A stretch of DNA of 64,000 bases from assembly GCF_014635305.1 (NCBI RefSeq), contig NZ_BMCS01000001.1, positions 2,728,001 through 2,792,000 on the forward strand, given 5' to 3'. The stretch is from Williamsia phyllosphaerae (lineage in GTDB: Bacteria; Actinomycetota; Actinomycetes; Mycobacteriales; Mycobacteriaceae). The position numbers and the translations under genes are program-made. Positions within the stretch are counted from its first letter, which is position 1; every line of letters begins with the position of its first letter. The notes under the pieces are model-generated. The model saw only the letters and a list, made by a program, of their open reading frames with translations, had not been told where the DNA came from and did no database searches. Below are positions 55,459-64,000 of the stretch, piece by piece.

Positions 55459-57084
55459 CTACTCGAGCATCTTGCCGCCCTTTGCCTGGAGGTTCGAGAT
55501 GGCCTCGTGCTCCTGGGCGTGGGCTTCGCGTTCGAGCTCCACGTTGCGCTTCTGCTCTTCGGGTGAATCGGCGACCATGAGCGACCCGGTGCCGGGCGAA
55601 CCGGCCGACCCCAGCTTGTTCATGCGCTTGGGGAGCGCCGCACCCTGGTACGGGAGCGGGATCGGGTGTCCGTGATCGTCCACCGGGCCGAGCGGCTGGT
55701 GGACCTCGACGTACTCGCCCTGCGGGAGACGCTTCATGATGCCGGTCTCGATGCCGTGCTCGAGGACCGCACGGTCACTGCGCTGCAGTGCGAGTGCCCA
55801 GCGGTAGGCGATGTAGTACGCCAGCGGCGGCAGGATGATCAGTCCGATGCGTCCCATCCACGTCGTCGCGTTGAGCGAGATGTGGAACTTCAGCGCGATG
55901 ATGTCGTTCATGCACGACAGCGTCAGGACCGCGTAGAAGGCCAGGGCCATCGAGCCGATCGCCGTACGGACCGGGACGTCGCGCGGACGCTGCAGCAGGT
56001 TGTGATGCGCGTCGTCACCGGTGAGCCGCTTCTCGATCCACGGGTAGGCGATCATCGCGGTGATGATCACACCGATGATGGCGACGACCCAGAAGATCGC
56101 GGGGATCGTGTACGAGTTGCCGAAGTAGATCTCCCACGCCGGCATCAGTCGGGCCAGGCCGTCGGTCCACATCATGTAGATGTCGGGCTGGGATCCGGCC
56201 GAGACGTGCGCGGGGTTGTACGGACCGAGCACCCAGATCGGGTTGATCTGGAACACGCCGGACATGATCGCGAGGATGCCGAAGGTCACGGCGAAGAACG
56301 CGCCGGACTTCACGGCGAAGACCGGGAGGATGCGGACACCCACGACGTTCTTCTCGGTGCGGCCGGGGCCGGGGAACTGCGTGTGCTTCTGGTACCAGAC
56401 CAGCGCCAGGTGGGCGCCGATCAGCGCGAGGATGATCCCGGGGAACAGCAGCACGTGCAGGATGTAGAGCCGCGGGATGATGATCTCGCCGGGGAAGTCG
56501 CCACCGAACAGGGCCCAGTGGACCCAGGTGCCGACGACCGGGATGCCCATGACGATGCCCGACATCGCGGCGCGGACGCCGGTACCGGAGAGCAGGTCGT
56601 CGGGGAGCGAGTATCCGAAGAAGCCCTCGAACATCGCCAGCAGCAGGAGCAGGCAGCCGATGACCCAGTTGGCCTCACGCGGACGACGGAACGCACCGGT
56701 GAAGAAGATGCGCGCCATGTGCACGATGATCGACGCGGCGAACAGCAGCGCGGCCCAGTGGTGGATCTGACGGACGAACAGACCGCCGCGGACGTCGAAC
56801 GAGATGTCGAGCGCCGTTGCGTAGGCCTTGCTCATCTCCACGCCGTTGAGCGGCTGGTACGAGCCGTGGTAGGTGACCTCTGCCATCGACGGATCGAAGA
56901 ACAGCGTCAGATACACACCCGAGATGAGCAGGATCACGAAGCTGTAGAGAGCGATCTCACCGAGCAGGAACGACCAGTGCGTCGGGAAGACCTTGTTGAT
57001 CTGGCGTCGCATGCCTGCGGCCAGGTGGTAGCGGGAGTCGACTCCCTCTGCTTGGACCGCTGCGCGATCCGCGATAGCACTCAT
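55459..57084 (-). CDS. qcrB: Cytochrome bcc complex cytochrome b subunit QcrB
   Basis: A 541-residue menaquinol:cytochrome c reductase subunit with about eight TM helices. b-heme His: in RQIHHW (109), IIVHMAR (122), YILHV (210) and GAHLA (225). The actinobacterial C-terminal extension [23 protein letters not shown] and [13 protein letters not shown] is present. Thr307 in [10 protein letters not shown] corresponds to Thr313 of M. tuberculosis QcrB, the residue whose change to Ala gives Q203 (telacebec) resistance; the site is wild-type here. ATG overlaps the qcrA stop (ATGA). Last gene of ctaE-qcrC-qcrA-qcrB. Confidence 0.96.
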   Translation of the reverse strand: MSAIADRAAVQAEGVDSRYHLAAGMRRQINKVFPTHWSFLLGEIALYSFVILLISGVYLTLFFDPSMAEVTYHGSYQPLNGVEMSKAYATALDISFDVRGGLFVRQIHHWAALLFAASIIVHMARIFFTGAFRRPREANWVIGCLLLLLAMFEGFFGYSLPDDLLSGTGVRAAMSGIVMGIPVVGTWVHWALFGGDFPGEIIIPRLYILHVLLFPGIILALIGAHLALVWYQKHTQFPGPGRTEKNVVGVRILPVFAVKSGAFFAVTFGILAIMSGVFQINPIWVLGPYNPAHVSAGSQPDIYMMWTDGLARLMPAWEIYFGNSYTIPAIFWVVAIIGVIITAMIAYPWIEKRLTGDDAHHNLLQRPRDVPVRTAIGSMALAFYAVLTLSCMNDIIALKFHISLNATTWMGRIGLIILPPLAYYIAYRWALALQRSDRAVLEHGIETGIMKRLPQGEYVEVHQPLGPVDDHGHPIPLPYQGAALPKRMNKLGSAGSPGTGSLMVADSPEEQKRNVELEREAHAQEHEAISNLQAKGGKMLE

Positions 57085-58316
57085 GGCTTGTCCTTACCTT
57101 GGCCGCGCTCCCAGAAGGCGGGGCCGACGGGCTCGATGTAGTCACCTGCTGCAACCATGTATCCCTGATTGTTCACCGTAATCGGCAACTGCGCCAGTGC
57201 GCGTGCCGCCGGTCCGAAGATCGGCTTGCCGTACTCCAGAGCGTTGAACTGACTCTGGTGGCACGGGCAGAGAATGCGGTTCGTCTGCTGCTCGTAGAGC
57301 GAGGTCGGGCACCCGAGGTGCGAGCAGACCTTCGTGTAGGCGAAGTAGTCGCCGTAGTTGAAACTCTCCTGGCCCTTGCGCTTGATCACCTTGGCGGTGT
57401 CGGTCGGACGCAGACGGATCAACATGACCGGGTTACGGACCAGCCGCAGACCGGCGTGGAGCTTCTCGCGCGACTCCTCGGTCTCGCCGAAGCCGTCGGA
57501 CACGCGCCACGGGAACACCGTCTCCATCGCGCCGGCGTCGAGATCCTCGGGCCGGACCAGGACGACCTGGCTCGGGTCGCCGGTGTCGCGACGGATGAAG
57601 ACCGTCTCGTTGGGCGACTTCGGGTCGTTGTAGATCGGCGACCAGCCGGTGTGCCACAGGACGGAGTCCTTGCCCTGGGCCCACGGGTTCTTGATGATGC
57701 CGCCGAGCAGAGCGACCACACCGGTGAGGGCAAACGCCCCGACACCGAAGGCGGCCGAACCGATGATCAGCTTGCGACGCGCGATGGTCGAGGTGGCGCC
57801 GGCGTTGTTCAGCAGGGCCACGGTGGTGGCCTTGTCGAGGTCGTTGGAGCCGCCGTCGTGGCGGTCCTGGACCGAGATCTCCTCGGGGATGAACTTCTTC
57901 GTGAACTGCACCAGGCCGATGCCGACGGCGAGGATCGATCCACCGAAGGTGATGCCCAACAGCGGTGTGTTCAGCGTGTAGAGGAAGTAGTTCTTGCCGT
58001 CCGGCAGGACGAACTCCCAGTGGTTGAACAGGAAGATCACGAAGCACGCGACGGCCAGGATGCCGGCGAGGGCGAACCAGAAGGCGACCGAACGCTCGGC
58101 GCGCTTCTCGGCCTTGGTGCCGGGCTCGGCGAACCGGTCGCGGCGGTAGATGATCTCGACACCGTCGAGGTTCGTACCGAGCTTGACCAGGTCGTCGTTG
58201 GACATCTTGTCGAGCTCGTCACGGGTGAACGACGGCGGGTTCTTCGTGCCCTCGGCCTTGTCGGGGGTCATCTTCTCGTCGTCGTCGGAACCCGACGGCT
58301 TCTGCGCGTCACTCAT
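57081..58316 (-). CDS. qcrA: Rieske iron-sulfur subunit QcrA
   Basis: A 411-residue subunit with three TM helices (~75-95, ~115-140, ~195-215), an actinobacterial feature (most Rieske proteins have one). The cluster motifs are CSHLGCPTS and CPCHQSQF, giving two Cys and two His ligands. The N-terminal 50 residues are acidic and Lys-rich. Twin-Arg-like [22 protein letters not shown] precedes TM3, consistent with Tat insertion of the folded domain. ATG 58316 overlaps the qcrC stop. Works with QcrB/QcrC to pass electrons to the aa3 oxidase. Confidence 0.95.
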   Translation of the reverse strand: MSDAQKPSGSDDDEKMTPDKAEGTKNPPSFTRDELDKMSNDDLVKLGTNLDGVEIIYRRDRFAEPGTKAEKRAERSVAFWFALAGILAVACFVIFLFNHWEFVLPDGKNYFLYTLNTPLLGITFGGSILAVGIGLVQFTKKFIPEEISVQDRHDGGSNDLDKATTVALLNNAGATSTIARRKLIIGSAAFGVGAFALTGVVALLGGIIKNPWAQGKDSVLWHTGWSPIYNDPKSPNETVFIRRDTGDPSQVVLVRPEDLDAGAMETVFPWRVSDGFGETEESREKLHAGLRLVRNPVMLIRLRPTDTAKVIKRKGQESFNYGDYFAYTKVCSHLGCPTSLYEQQTNRILCPCHQSQFNALEYGKPIFGPAARALAQLPITVNNQGYMVAAGDYIEPVGPAFWERGQGKDKP

Positions 58317-59233
58317 GATCGCGATCCAATCCACATCGCTGCGGCGACAACCGCGATGACTCCGACAACCCACATGGCCATGCCCTCGGACACCGGTCCG
58401 AAGCCGCCGAGTGCGTAGCCGCCCTGCGGCTTGGTCTCACTGGCGTACTTGACGTAGCCGATGATGTCCTTCTTCTCGTTCTCGGTCAGCTGCCGATCGG
58501 AGAACTTGGGCATGTTCTGCGGGCCGGTGAGCATGGCCGTGTAGATCTGCTGCTCGTTGGCCGGGTCCAGGGTGGGCGCGTACTTGCCCGAGGACAGCGC
58601 TCCGCCGCGACCGGTGAAGTTGTGGCAGGAGGCGCAGTTCAGACGGAACAGTTCGCTGCCGCGTCCGATGTCGGATCCGCGCAGCTCACCCTGTGCCTTG
58701 ACGGGGTAGCCGTCCTCCATCTTCACGGTGCCGTCGGTGTTGTGTTCGTAGACCACCGAGGGGCCGCCACCGACGGACTGCACGTAGGCGCCGAGCTGAT
58801 CGGTCTGTGCCTCGGTGAACTTCGGTGGCTTGCGGGCGGCCTGGGCCTCGCCGCGGACGGCGGGCATGCGGCCCGATGAGACCTGGAAGTACACCGACGC
58901 GTCACCGACACCGACCAGCGAGGGACCGCGGTCCTGGACACCGTCGAGGTTGCGACCGTGGCAGGTGATGCAGGACGTCTCGTAGAGCTTCTTGCCGTCC
59001 TGGATCAGGGCGGCGTTGGTCTGCGCATCGGCCGTGGCCACCTGCGGCGACGGCGTGATGACGGTCGCGAGTCCTCCCGCGACGAGCAGGCCCGCGAGCA
59101 GGAGCAGGGCACCGGTGGCGCGCCTGCGGAGCTTGCGACGGGATTTCGCCCGCTTGGGATCGGTCCGCGCGGTGTCGACAGCGGGCCGGTCGGCCGAGTC
59201 GTCCGCCTGCACGGGCGGGGGAGAAGAACTCAT
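58313..59233 (-). CDS. qcrC: Diheme cytochrome c subunit QcrC
   Basis: A 306-residue membrane-anchored diheme cytochrome c. Heme sites: CITCH (88-92) and CASCH (200-204), with axial Met candidates in GRMPAVRG and [11 protein letters not shown] helix at ~41-60 after a Pro/Asp/Arg-rich cytoplasmic leader, and a second C-terminal TM (~283-302). Actinobacteria lack a soluble cytochrome c, and QcrC hands electrons directly to CtaC CuA. ATG 59233 with GAGAGA-type purines upstream is preferred over the in-frame 59281. Overlaps qcrA (ATGA). Confidence 0.95.
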   Translation of the reverse strand: MSSSPPPVQADDSADRPAVDTARTDPKRAKSRRKLRRRATGALLLLAGLLVAGGLATVITPSPQVATADAQTNAALIQDGKKLYETSCITCHGRNLDGVQDRGPSLVGVGDASVYFQVSSGRMPAVRGEAQAARKPPKFTEAQTDQLGAYVQSVGGGPSVVYEHNTDGTVKMEDGYPVKAQGELRGSDIGRGSELFRLNCASCHNFTGRGGALSSGKYAPTLDPANEQQIYTAMLTGPQNMPKFSDRQLTENEKKDIIGYVKYASETKPQGGYALGGFGPVSEGMAMWVVGVIAVVAAAMWIGSRS

Positions 59234-59300
59234 CTCTGCTCTCTCTGATGGTTGCTGATTGGAGCGGGTGACGTGATCCACCGGGCTGCGGCGGAGTGGG

Positions 59301-59912
59301 TCACCGGATGAAGTAGATGGTGGCGAACAGGCCGACCCACACGATGTCGACGAAGTGCCAGTAGTACGACACCACGATCGCCGCGGTGGCCTGGGCGGGG
59401 GTGAACTTGCTGAGCTTGGTTCGCACCAGCAGGAAGATGAACGCGACGAGACCGCCGATGACGTGCAGGCCGTGGAAGCCGGTCGCCATGTAGAACACCG
59501 AGCCGTACGCGCTCGAGGAGAGCGTCGTGCCCTCGTGCACCAGGTGGTAGTACTCGTAGCCCTGTCCGGCGACGAAGAACGCCCCCATGACGAAGGTGAG
59601 GATGTACCAGCGGCGCAGGCCGAAGACGTCGCCGCGCTCGGCGGCGAAGACGCCGAGCTGGCAGGTCACCGACGAGAGGATCAGGACCGCCGTCACCGGG
59701 ATGGCGAGGAAGAGATTCAACTCCGTCGGCTCCGGGGGCCAGTTACCCCCGGAGTTCGCTCGTGCCACGAAGTACATCGCGAACAATCCCGCAAAGAACA
59801 TGAGCTCACTGGACAGCCAGACGATGGTGCCGACACTGACCATGTTGGGACGGTTCAGAGAGTGCACCCTCGAGGTGATGGCTGTGCCCGAGGTACCTGC
59901 AGCGCTAGTCAC
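59301..59912 (-). CDS. ctaE: Cytochrome aa3 oxidase subunit III CtaE
   Basis: A 203-residue, five-TM subunit III. Conserved: [25 protein letters not shown], split over the first [39 protein letters not shown] and [16 protein letters not shown], all typical of COX3. GTG 59912 lies 7 nt after CATACT, leaderless. First gene of the ctaE-qcrCAB unit; 67 bp separates it from qcrC. Together with ctaC/ctaF (and ctaD elsewhere) it forms the terminal oxidase of the supercomplex. Confidence 0.95.
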   Translation of the reverse strand: MTSAAGTSGTAITSRVHSLNRPNMVSVGTIVWLSSELMFFAGLFAMYFVARANSGGNWPPEPTELNLFLAIPVTAVLILSSVTCQLGVFAAERGDVFGLRRWYILTFVMGAFFVAGQGYEYYHLVHEGTTLSSSAYGSVFYMATGFHGLHVIGGLVAFIFLLVRTKLSKFTPAQATAAIVVSYYWHFVDIVWVGLFATIYFIR

Positions 59913-59919
59913 GAAATCA

Positions 59920-59925
59920 AGTATG
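59920..59925 (-). promoter_or_regulatory. -10 CATACT, ctaE-qcrCAB
   Basis: Minus-strand CATACT, 7 nt before GTG 59912. Confidence 0.45.
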
Positions 59926-59933
59926 ACGGTTCG

Positions 59934-59939
59934 TAGTAT
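59934..59939 (+). promoter_or_regulatory. -10 TAGTAT, hypothetical gene at 59993
   Basis: TAGTAT, about 54 nt before the ATG. It is nearly back to back with the ctaE -10. Confidence 0.4.
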
Positions 59940-59992
59940 CTGATGACTACTCGGGTCGGGAAAAAGTTCCGACGGAAATGAGAGGCACGGTC

Positions 59993-60490
59993 ATGACGCG
60001 AGACCTCAACGGACACGAGGTTCCCACCAGCCGTGTGCGGCGCCTGCTCGGACGTCTCGGCGGCGGGGGCTCGGCGGACGCAGAACTGACCGCCGCCGAC
60101 CCCGATCTGATCGTCGTCGCGGAGAGCTTCGACGACTCCGCGGCCAGCTCAGCGGTACTGGAGGACTCGCAATGGCGCAGCGCCGAGCAGGCCGTGGTGC
60201 GCCACATCCTCACCGTTCCCGAGGGCCGTGTCGACGAGGCCGTCGCCACCGCGGCCCAGGACGGCTACGAACGGGTCGACGTCTCCGGGCTCAGCGGGGT
60301 CGCCCAGGGGGCGGGCGTGTCGGGAACGGGGGCCACCGGGGTGGCCGAACACACACTGTTGGGGTTGGCCAGACCACAGCTCGTCGACGCTCTGCACTGC
60401 TCGCAGGAACGCTCTCGGATGGCCGGACTCGGCGCGCGCCACGACGGGACGGTGCTCGGCTGGCAGGTGTTGCAGCGACCGCCGCACTGA
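59993..60490 (+). CDS. Hypothetical protein, 165 aa
   Basis: ATG 59993 is preceded by GAGAGG at 8 nt. The protein starts [26 protein letters not shown], then an acidic segment ([24 protein letters not shown]), a helical [13 protein letters not shown], and an alpha/beta stretch [25 protein letters not shown] that looks like a small ferredoxin-like or ACT-like unit. It ends [11 protein letters not shown]. Cytoplasmic, one Cys. I do not recognise a family. It sits divergent from ctaE and 74 bp upstream of trpD, which has its own start signals. Not part of the M. tuberculosis order as I remember it. Confidence 0.7.
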   Translation: MTRDLNGHEVPTSRVRRLLGRLGGGGSADAELTAADPDLIVVAESFDDSAASSAVLEDSQWRSAEQAVVRHILTVPEGRVDEAVATAAQDGYERVDVSGLSGVAQGAGVSGTGATGVAEHTLLGLARPQLVDALHCSQERSRMAGLGARHDGTVLGWQVLQRPPH

Positions 60491-60550
60491 GCTCGCCGCA
60501 GACCGGGTCGGCTCGCCGCACTCGGATGTCCGATCCCGTCGGCCTACGAA

Positions 60551-60556
60551 TACGCT
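60551..60556 (+). promoter_or_regulatory. -10 TACGCT, trpD
   Basis: TACGCT, 8 nt before ATG 60565. Confidence 0.5.
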
Positions 60557-60564
60557 GCACTCCC

Positions 60565-61626
60565 ATGGACGCGACCTGGCCGAACATCCTGGGCACCCTC
60601 GTCGACGGGCGGGATCTCTCGGCCGACGACGCCCGGTGGGTGATGAACGAGATCATGTCCGACAACGCGACCGCCGCGCAGATCGCCGCCTTCGGGGTCG
60701 CGATGAAGATGAAGGGCCCGGTCGCCGCTGAACTCAACGGTCTCGCCGCGTCGATGTTGGGGCACGCGGTGCGCGTGCACCTCGATCAACACGCCGTGGA
60801 CATCGTCGGTACCGGCGGGGACCGGTCCAACACCGTCAACATCTCCACGATGAGTTCGGTCGTCGTCGCCGCGACCGGCGTGCCGGTCATCAAACACGGC
60901 AACCGGTCCGCGTCGTCACGCAGCGGTGGCGCCGACGTGCTCGAAGAACTGGGCGTCGCCATCGGGCTGGGCGCGCAGGACGTGGCGCGGTCGGTGGCGC
61001 AGGCGGGCATCGGTTTCTGCTTCGCGCCGGTCTATCACCCGGCACTGCGCTTCGCCGGTGCGCCGCGCAAGGAGATCGGTATCCCGACGGTGTTCAACGT
61101 CCTCGGTCCGCTGACGAACCCGGCGCAGCCGCGCAGTGGGCTCGTCGGCTGTGCGTTCGCCGACCTCGCGCCGGTGATCGCCGATGCGTTCGCCGAGCGA
61201 GGCAACTCGGTTCTCGTCGTCCGCGGTGACGACGGTCTCGACGAGCTGACCATGACCACGACGTCGTCGATCTGGCTCGCCCACGGGGGCACCGTGCGAG
61301 CGATGTCGTTCGACCCCACCCGCGTCGGGTTGTCGCTGTGCGCGCCGGGCGCTCTGACCGGCGGTGACGCGGTCTTCAACGCACGCGTGGCCCGGGAGAC
61401 CTTCGCGGGCGCCACCGGTCCGGTGCGAGACGCGGTGCTGCTCAACGCGGCCGGCGCGATCGTCGCCTACGACCTCGCCGGCGATACGCCCGTCGAACTC
61501 GACCCGGGTGCGTTCGACGACGACCTCTACGCGCGGTTCACCGCGGCGATCGCCCGCGTGTCCGAGGCGATCGACTCCGGTGCCGCGACCGAGGTCCTGG
61601 ACCGCTGGGTGCGCATCACGGGCTGA
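60565..61626 (+). CDS. trpD: Anthranilate phosphoribosyltransferase TrpD
   Basis: A 353-residue enzyme transferring phosphoribose to anthranilate in tryptophan synthesis. PRPP-binding [17 protein letters not shown] (GTGGD 82-86) and [18 protein letters not shown] (KHGNR 110-114), the second metal site [10 protein letters not shown] and the [11 protein letters not shown] anthranilate pocket are intact. Other trp genes are not adjacent; in M. tuberculosis trpD (Rv2192c) is likewise separate and next to ctaE. Converges on the Lrp-domain gene. Confidence 0.95.
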   Translation: MDATWPNILGTLVDGRDLSADDARWVMNEIMSDNATAAQIAAFGVAMKMKGPVAAELNGLAASMLGHAVRVHLDQHAVDIVGTGGDRSNTVNISTMSSVVVAATGVPVIKHGNRSASSRSGGADVLEELGVAIGLGAQDVARSVAQAGIGFCFAPVYHPALRFAGAPRKEIGIPTVFNVLGPLTNPAQPRSGLVGCAFADLAPVIADAFAERGNSVLVVRGDDGLDELTMTTTSSIWLAHGGTVRAMSFDPTRVGLSLCAPGALTGGDAVFNARVARETFAGATGPVRDAVLLNAAGAIVAYDLAGDTPVELDPGAFDDDLYARFTAAIARVSEAIDSGAATEVLDRWVRITG

Positions 61627-61667
61627 GCACCACGTCGGATGGTCGACGGCGGGTGGTCAAAGGCAGA

Positions 61668-61943
61668 TCACTCGCCGATGGAGAAGCCGTCCTCGATGTC
61701 GGAGCTCGAGTAGGTCTTGAACGCGATGTGCGTGGCCGTGTGACGCACGCCGTCGATCCGGTTGATGGTGCCGGTGACCACGTCGGCGATCTGTTCGTGG
61801 TCGCGGACGGCGATCGTCGCGATCAGATCGACGTCCCCGGCGCAGGAGTAGACCTCGCGGACCCCGTCGACGTCGGCGATCGCCTGGGCCGTCTCGGGGA
61901 TGGTGTGCACGTCGGCGGTGATGAGGACGATGGCCGTGATCAT
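61668..61943 (-). CDS. Stand-alone Lrp/AsnC ligand-binding (RAM) domain
   Basis: A 91-residue protein: ITAIVLITADVHTIPETAQAI, VDGVREVYSCAGDVDLIATIAV and HIAFKTYSSSDIEDGFSIGE form the beta-alpha-beta-beta-alpha-beta RAM fold with the Gly-Asp turn (AGDVD) that binds amino acids. There is no HTH domain, so it is not a DNA-binding regulator by itself; related stand-alone RAM proteins assemble into decamer-like rings and may sense amino acids or partner with full-length Lrp proteins. ATG 61943 is 6 nt after TACAGT. Monocistronic. Confidence 0.9.
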   Translation of the reverse strand: MITAIVLITADVHTIPETAQAIADVDGVREVYSCAGDVDLIATIAVRDHEQIADVVTGTINRIDGVRHTATHIAFKTYSSSDIEDGFSIGE

Positions 61944-61949
61944 CGGGCC

Positions 61950-61955
61950 ACTGTA
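61950..61955 (-). promoter_or_regulatory. -10 TACAGT, RAM-domain gene
   Basis: Minus-strand TACAGT, 6 nt before ATG 61943. Confidence 0.55.
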
Positions 61956-62002
61956 TGCACCGACGTCCCGGGGCGATGTCCCAACCGCGATGCACCGGTC
62001 CG

Positions 62003-63841
62003 TCAGCCGGCGAGAGCCACCAGCTCGCGCGAGCGGGCGTGCGCGGTCGCCACGGTCCGGCGCCAGTCGCCCCACCGCGCCGCGGCGGCCACCGGCAGCA
62101 TGAACGGCGCTGTGCTGCAGACGATCCGGGATCCCGGTGTGACCAGCCAGGCGTAGACGAGGGCGGCCTCCTCGGCGGCGGCGCCCCGCAACGGTCCCGG
62201 CCCGGGGACCACGGTCTCCGCGGCGAGCGCCAACGACTGCGCCACCTGCATCGGTGCGACCCCGCGCGTGGCCACACCCGCGCTGGCGAGTCGGCCGTGG
62301 CGGATCACCGCGAGTTCCCATCCGCCGCTGCCGTCCGGTCTCGCGGCGACGAGCTCCGCTATCCGACACAGGGCGGTGAGGCGTTGGCACCGCTCCAACC
62401 CGGCGAGGGTGACCGCGAGGCGATCACGCAGCCGCGCAGCGGTCTCGAACATCTCCGCCGACGCCAGCGTGTGCAGCCGGTCGAGCACGGTCCGCAGCGG
62501 CGCGTCGTCGTCTCCGGTCATCAGGGCTGTGGCCCGCTCGACGGCCGGGGTGTAGCCGCCGGCGTCGACCGGGGTGTCCGACGCCGCGTGACAGCCACCG
62601 ACCGGGCGGCGACCGTCGGCGGTGACCGTGCAGGTGTGGGCCGCGCTCGAGGAGAGTCGACGGGTGCACGACCGCAGGCGGGTGACGGTGGCGATGAGGT
62701 CGGCCACCGCGGCGGCGTCTCCGCGGACACGGATCGGCCCGACGGCGACCGTCGTCGGGTTCTGGCTGACCTTGAGGCGGGGGAACGGCTCCTCGGTGAG
62801 GCAGACCCACCACCCCCGGTGCGGGGATTTCGACCGACGGTTGTAGGCCGGGGCGTGCGCGGCCAGCAGTCGTAGCTCCCGGACACCCGCCTCGAGGCGA
62901 TGAGCACACTCGACGTGATCGATCGAGACCGCCAGCGTCACCATCTCGCGCATCCGGGCGCGGGTCTCCGATCCGGTGAAGTACTGCCGGGTGCGGCGTC
63001 GCAGGTCGACGGCGGTCCCGACGTAGAGGACCTCGCCGGACGGGCCGCGGAACAGGTAGACGCCCGGACGGGCGGGCAGATGGTCGGTCATCTGCCGTTT
63101 GGCGCGCTGCGCGGTGCTCAGCCCCGGCAGGAAGTCGATCAGCTCCCGGTAGCTGTGCACTCCGAGGTTGCCCACCCGCTCGAACAGTGCGTGCATGACC
63201 TCCACGGTGGCCCGTGCGTCGTCGAGGGCGCGGTGCGTGGGAGTGGTGGCGACGGCGAAGTGTCGGGCCAGCGCGGAGAGCTTCACCGTCGGTGCCTCGT
63301 CGCGGGGGAGCACCCTGCGGGCGAGCTTCACCGTGCACAGCACCCGCCGGAACGTCCAGGGGTGCCCGAGCTCCGCCGCCGCCGCCCTCAGGAAGGACAT
63401 GTCGAAGCCGGCGTTGTGCGCGACGAGCACGCAGCCCTGCGCGAACTCGAGGAAGGCGGGCAGCACCTCGTCGATCCGGGGCGCCCGGTACACCATCGCC
63501 TCGGTGATACCGGTGAGCGCAACGATGTGTTGGGGGATGGCCCGTCCCGGGTCGACCAGCGTCGCCAGTTCGCCCAGGATCTCCCCGCCGCGCACCTTGA
63601 CCGCCCCGATCTCGGTGATGCGGTCCGTCGCGGCGCTGCCGCCCGTGGTCTCGAGGTCGACGATCACGAACGTCGTCTCGAACAGTGGGGGATCGAAGCC
63701 GGCGTCGCCGATCGTGTCGAACGACAGCTGGGTGCCGAGTACGGCCGGATCGCTGGCGTCGTCGACGCTCGGCTCGGTGGTGCCCACGAGGCCAGTGGTG
63801 CTGGTGTGAACATCGAGGTCAAGGTGATCAGGGAGACCCAT
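62003..63841 (-). CDS. DEDDh exonuclease / GIY-YIG (UvrC-like) fusion (Rv2191-like)
   Basis: A 612-residue DNA-repair-type fusion. Residues ~55-225 are a DnaQ-like 3'-5' exonuclease with Asp62 and Glu64 (VIVDLETTGG), Asp147 (AHNAGFDMSFL), His203 and Asp208 (HRALDDARATVEV). Residues ~256-335 are a GIY-YIG nuclease as in UvrC (RPGVYLFRGPSGEVLYVGTA). Then comes a UvrC-like region with a UvrB-interaction-type helix pair (SAEMFETAARLRDRLAV). The UvrC C-terminal RNase H nuclease half is missing. Conserved in mycolata; the M. tuberculosis member is Rv2191, function not established. ATG 63841 lies 7 nt after TAGTGT. Confidence 0.92.
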   Translation of the reverse strand: MGLPDHLDLDVHTSTTGLVGTTEPSVDDASDPAVLGTQLSFDTIGDAGFDPPLFETTFVIVDLETTGGSAATDRITEIGAVKVRGGEILGELATLVDPGRAIPQHIVALTGITEAMVYRAPRIDEVLPAFLEFAQGCVLVAHNAGFDMSFLRAAAAELGHPWTFRRVLCTVKLARRVLPRDEAPTVKLSALARHFAVATTPTHRALDDARATVEVMHALFERVGNLGVHSYRELIDFLPGLSTAQRAKRQMTDHLPARPGVYLFRGPSGEVLYVGTAVDLRRRTRQYFTGSETRARMREMVTLAVSIDHVECAHRLEAGVRELRLLAAHAPAYNRRSKSPHRGWWVCLTEEPFPRLKVSQNPTTVAVGPIRVRGDAAAVADLIATVTRLRSCTRRLSSSAAHTCTVTADGRRPVGGCHAASDTPVDAGGYTPAVERATALMTGDDDAPLRTVLDRLHTLASAEMFETAARLRDRLAVTLAGLERCQRLTALCRIAELVAARPDGSGGWELAVIRHGRLASAGVATRGVAPMQVAQSLALAAETVVPGPGPLRGAAAEEAALVYAWLVTPGSRIVCSTAPFMLPVAAAARWGDWRRTVATAHARSRELVALAG

Positions 63842-63848
63842 GAGGCGA

Positions 63849-63854
63849 ACACTA
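63849..63854 (-). promoter_or_regulatory. -10 TAGTGT, DEDDh-GIY-YIG gene
   Basis: Minus-strand TAGTGT, 7 nt before ATG 63841. Confidence 0.55.
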
Positions 63855-64000
63855 GTTCGACCGACTGACACGCCTGATTCCCGAGACCTGCGTCGGGACG
63901 TGCGGTTCGACGCCGGTGGGCGTTGTCGGAGGGTGTCGTTAACGTCGCCGACGAGAGCCTCGAGGGCTCGCACCGGGTCCTCGGGCCGGTTGATTCCAGC
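63855..64000. other. Right-edge region, no gene assigned
   Basis: The minus-strand frame of the DEDDh gene stays open to the edge (translation includes VRALEALVGDVNDTLRQR), but composition turns Arg/Ser-rich near the chosen start and I do not extend the gene. In M. tuberculosis a divergent NlpC/P60 gene (Rv2190c) follows, so this may be its promoter region. Confidence 0.4.

Overview
The window is a dense, high-GC chromosomal segment with no phage, insertion sequence or CRISPR. Organism: a mycolic-acid actinobacterium (order Mycobacteriales), most likely Gordonia or a close relative such as Williamsia. Reasons: gene order from ahpE (~1 kb) to the DEDDh/GIY-YIG protein (~63 kb) follows the M. 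tuberculosis Rv2238c-Rv2191 block as I remember it; there is a secreted antigen-85-like esterase, an AAC(2')-I acetyltransferase, a CtaC/CtaF plus QcrCAB/CtaE bcc-aa3 oxidase cluster, and a CmtR-type metal sensor. Genus is inferred from these features only; no database was searched.

Layout. 1-1.5 kb: a 3' gene fragment, a DUF3052 protein and the 1-Cys peroxiredoxin ahpE. 1.5-11.5 kb: an accessory stretch breaking the conserved order, with tRNA-Val overlapped antisense by a K+ channel gene, a small ORF plus DUF5994 gene, a WYL regulator, a DUF218 secreted protein, DUF429, a cmtR-CDF metal operon, a chaperone-like protein, fadD36, and a comB/spermidine-synthase-like pair. 11.5-18.8 kb: cobD, SURF1, ptpA-ptkA, cobC, a Nif3 protein, a zinc-ribbon coiled-coil protein and an RNase HI-phosphatase fusion. 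18.8-27.4 kb: an anion permease, DUF1697, the antigen-85-like esterase, RNase P RNA, CYTH-CHAD, proline iminopeptidase, panB and a CaeA/Hip1-type lipoprotein. 27.5-34.7 kb: nitrogen assimilation (glnA2, glnE, glnA1). 34.8-44.8 kb: RDD, DUF4191, lipoate synthesis (lipB-lipA) beside its main substrate (sucB, two lipoyl domains), pepB, gcvT and ilvE. 44.8-52.8 kb: cobS and a cobU-cobT fusion, DUF3043, glycerate kinase, an ErpA-like Fe-S carrier, adenosine kinase and asnB. 53-60 kb: the aerobic respiratory supercomplex genes, interrupted by aac(2') and a 21-bp tandem repeat. 60-64 kb: a hypothetical gene, trpD, a stand-alone Lrp ligand domain and a DEDDh-GIY-YIG nuclease.

How they connect. Three themes recur: cobamide lower-loop assembly (cobD, cobC, cobU-cobT, cobS, scattered), lipoylation with its acceptor sucB, and glutamine metabolism with its adenylyltransferase. 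Many starts are preceded by a TANNNT-like -10 hexamer only 6-8 nt upstream and no Shine-Dalgarno, so leaderless mRNAs are predicted to be common; this was used to choose starts. Convergent genes are often separated by long perfect hairpins without strong U-tracts.

The least explained items are the seven-unit 21-bp repeat directly after the aac(2') stop codon, the terminator-like hairpin inside that gene's first codons, the K+ channel/tRNA overlap, and two candidate multi-half-site operators (cmtR and WYL regulator).
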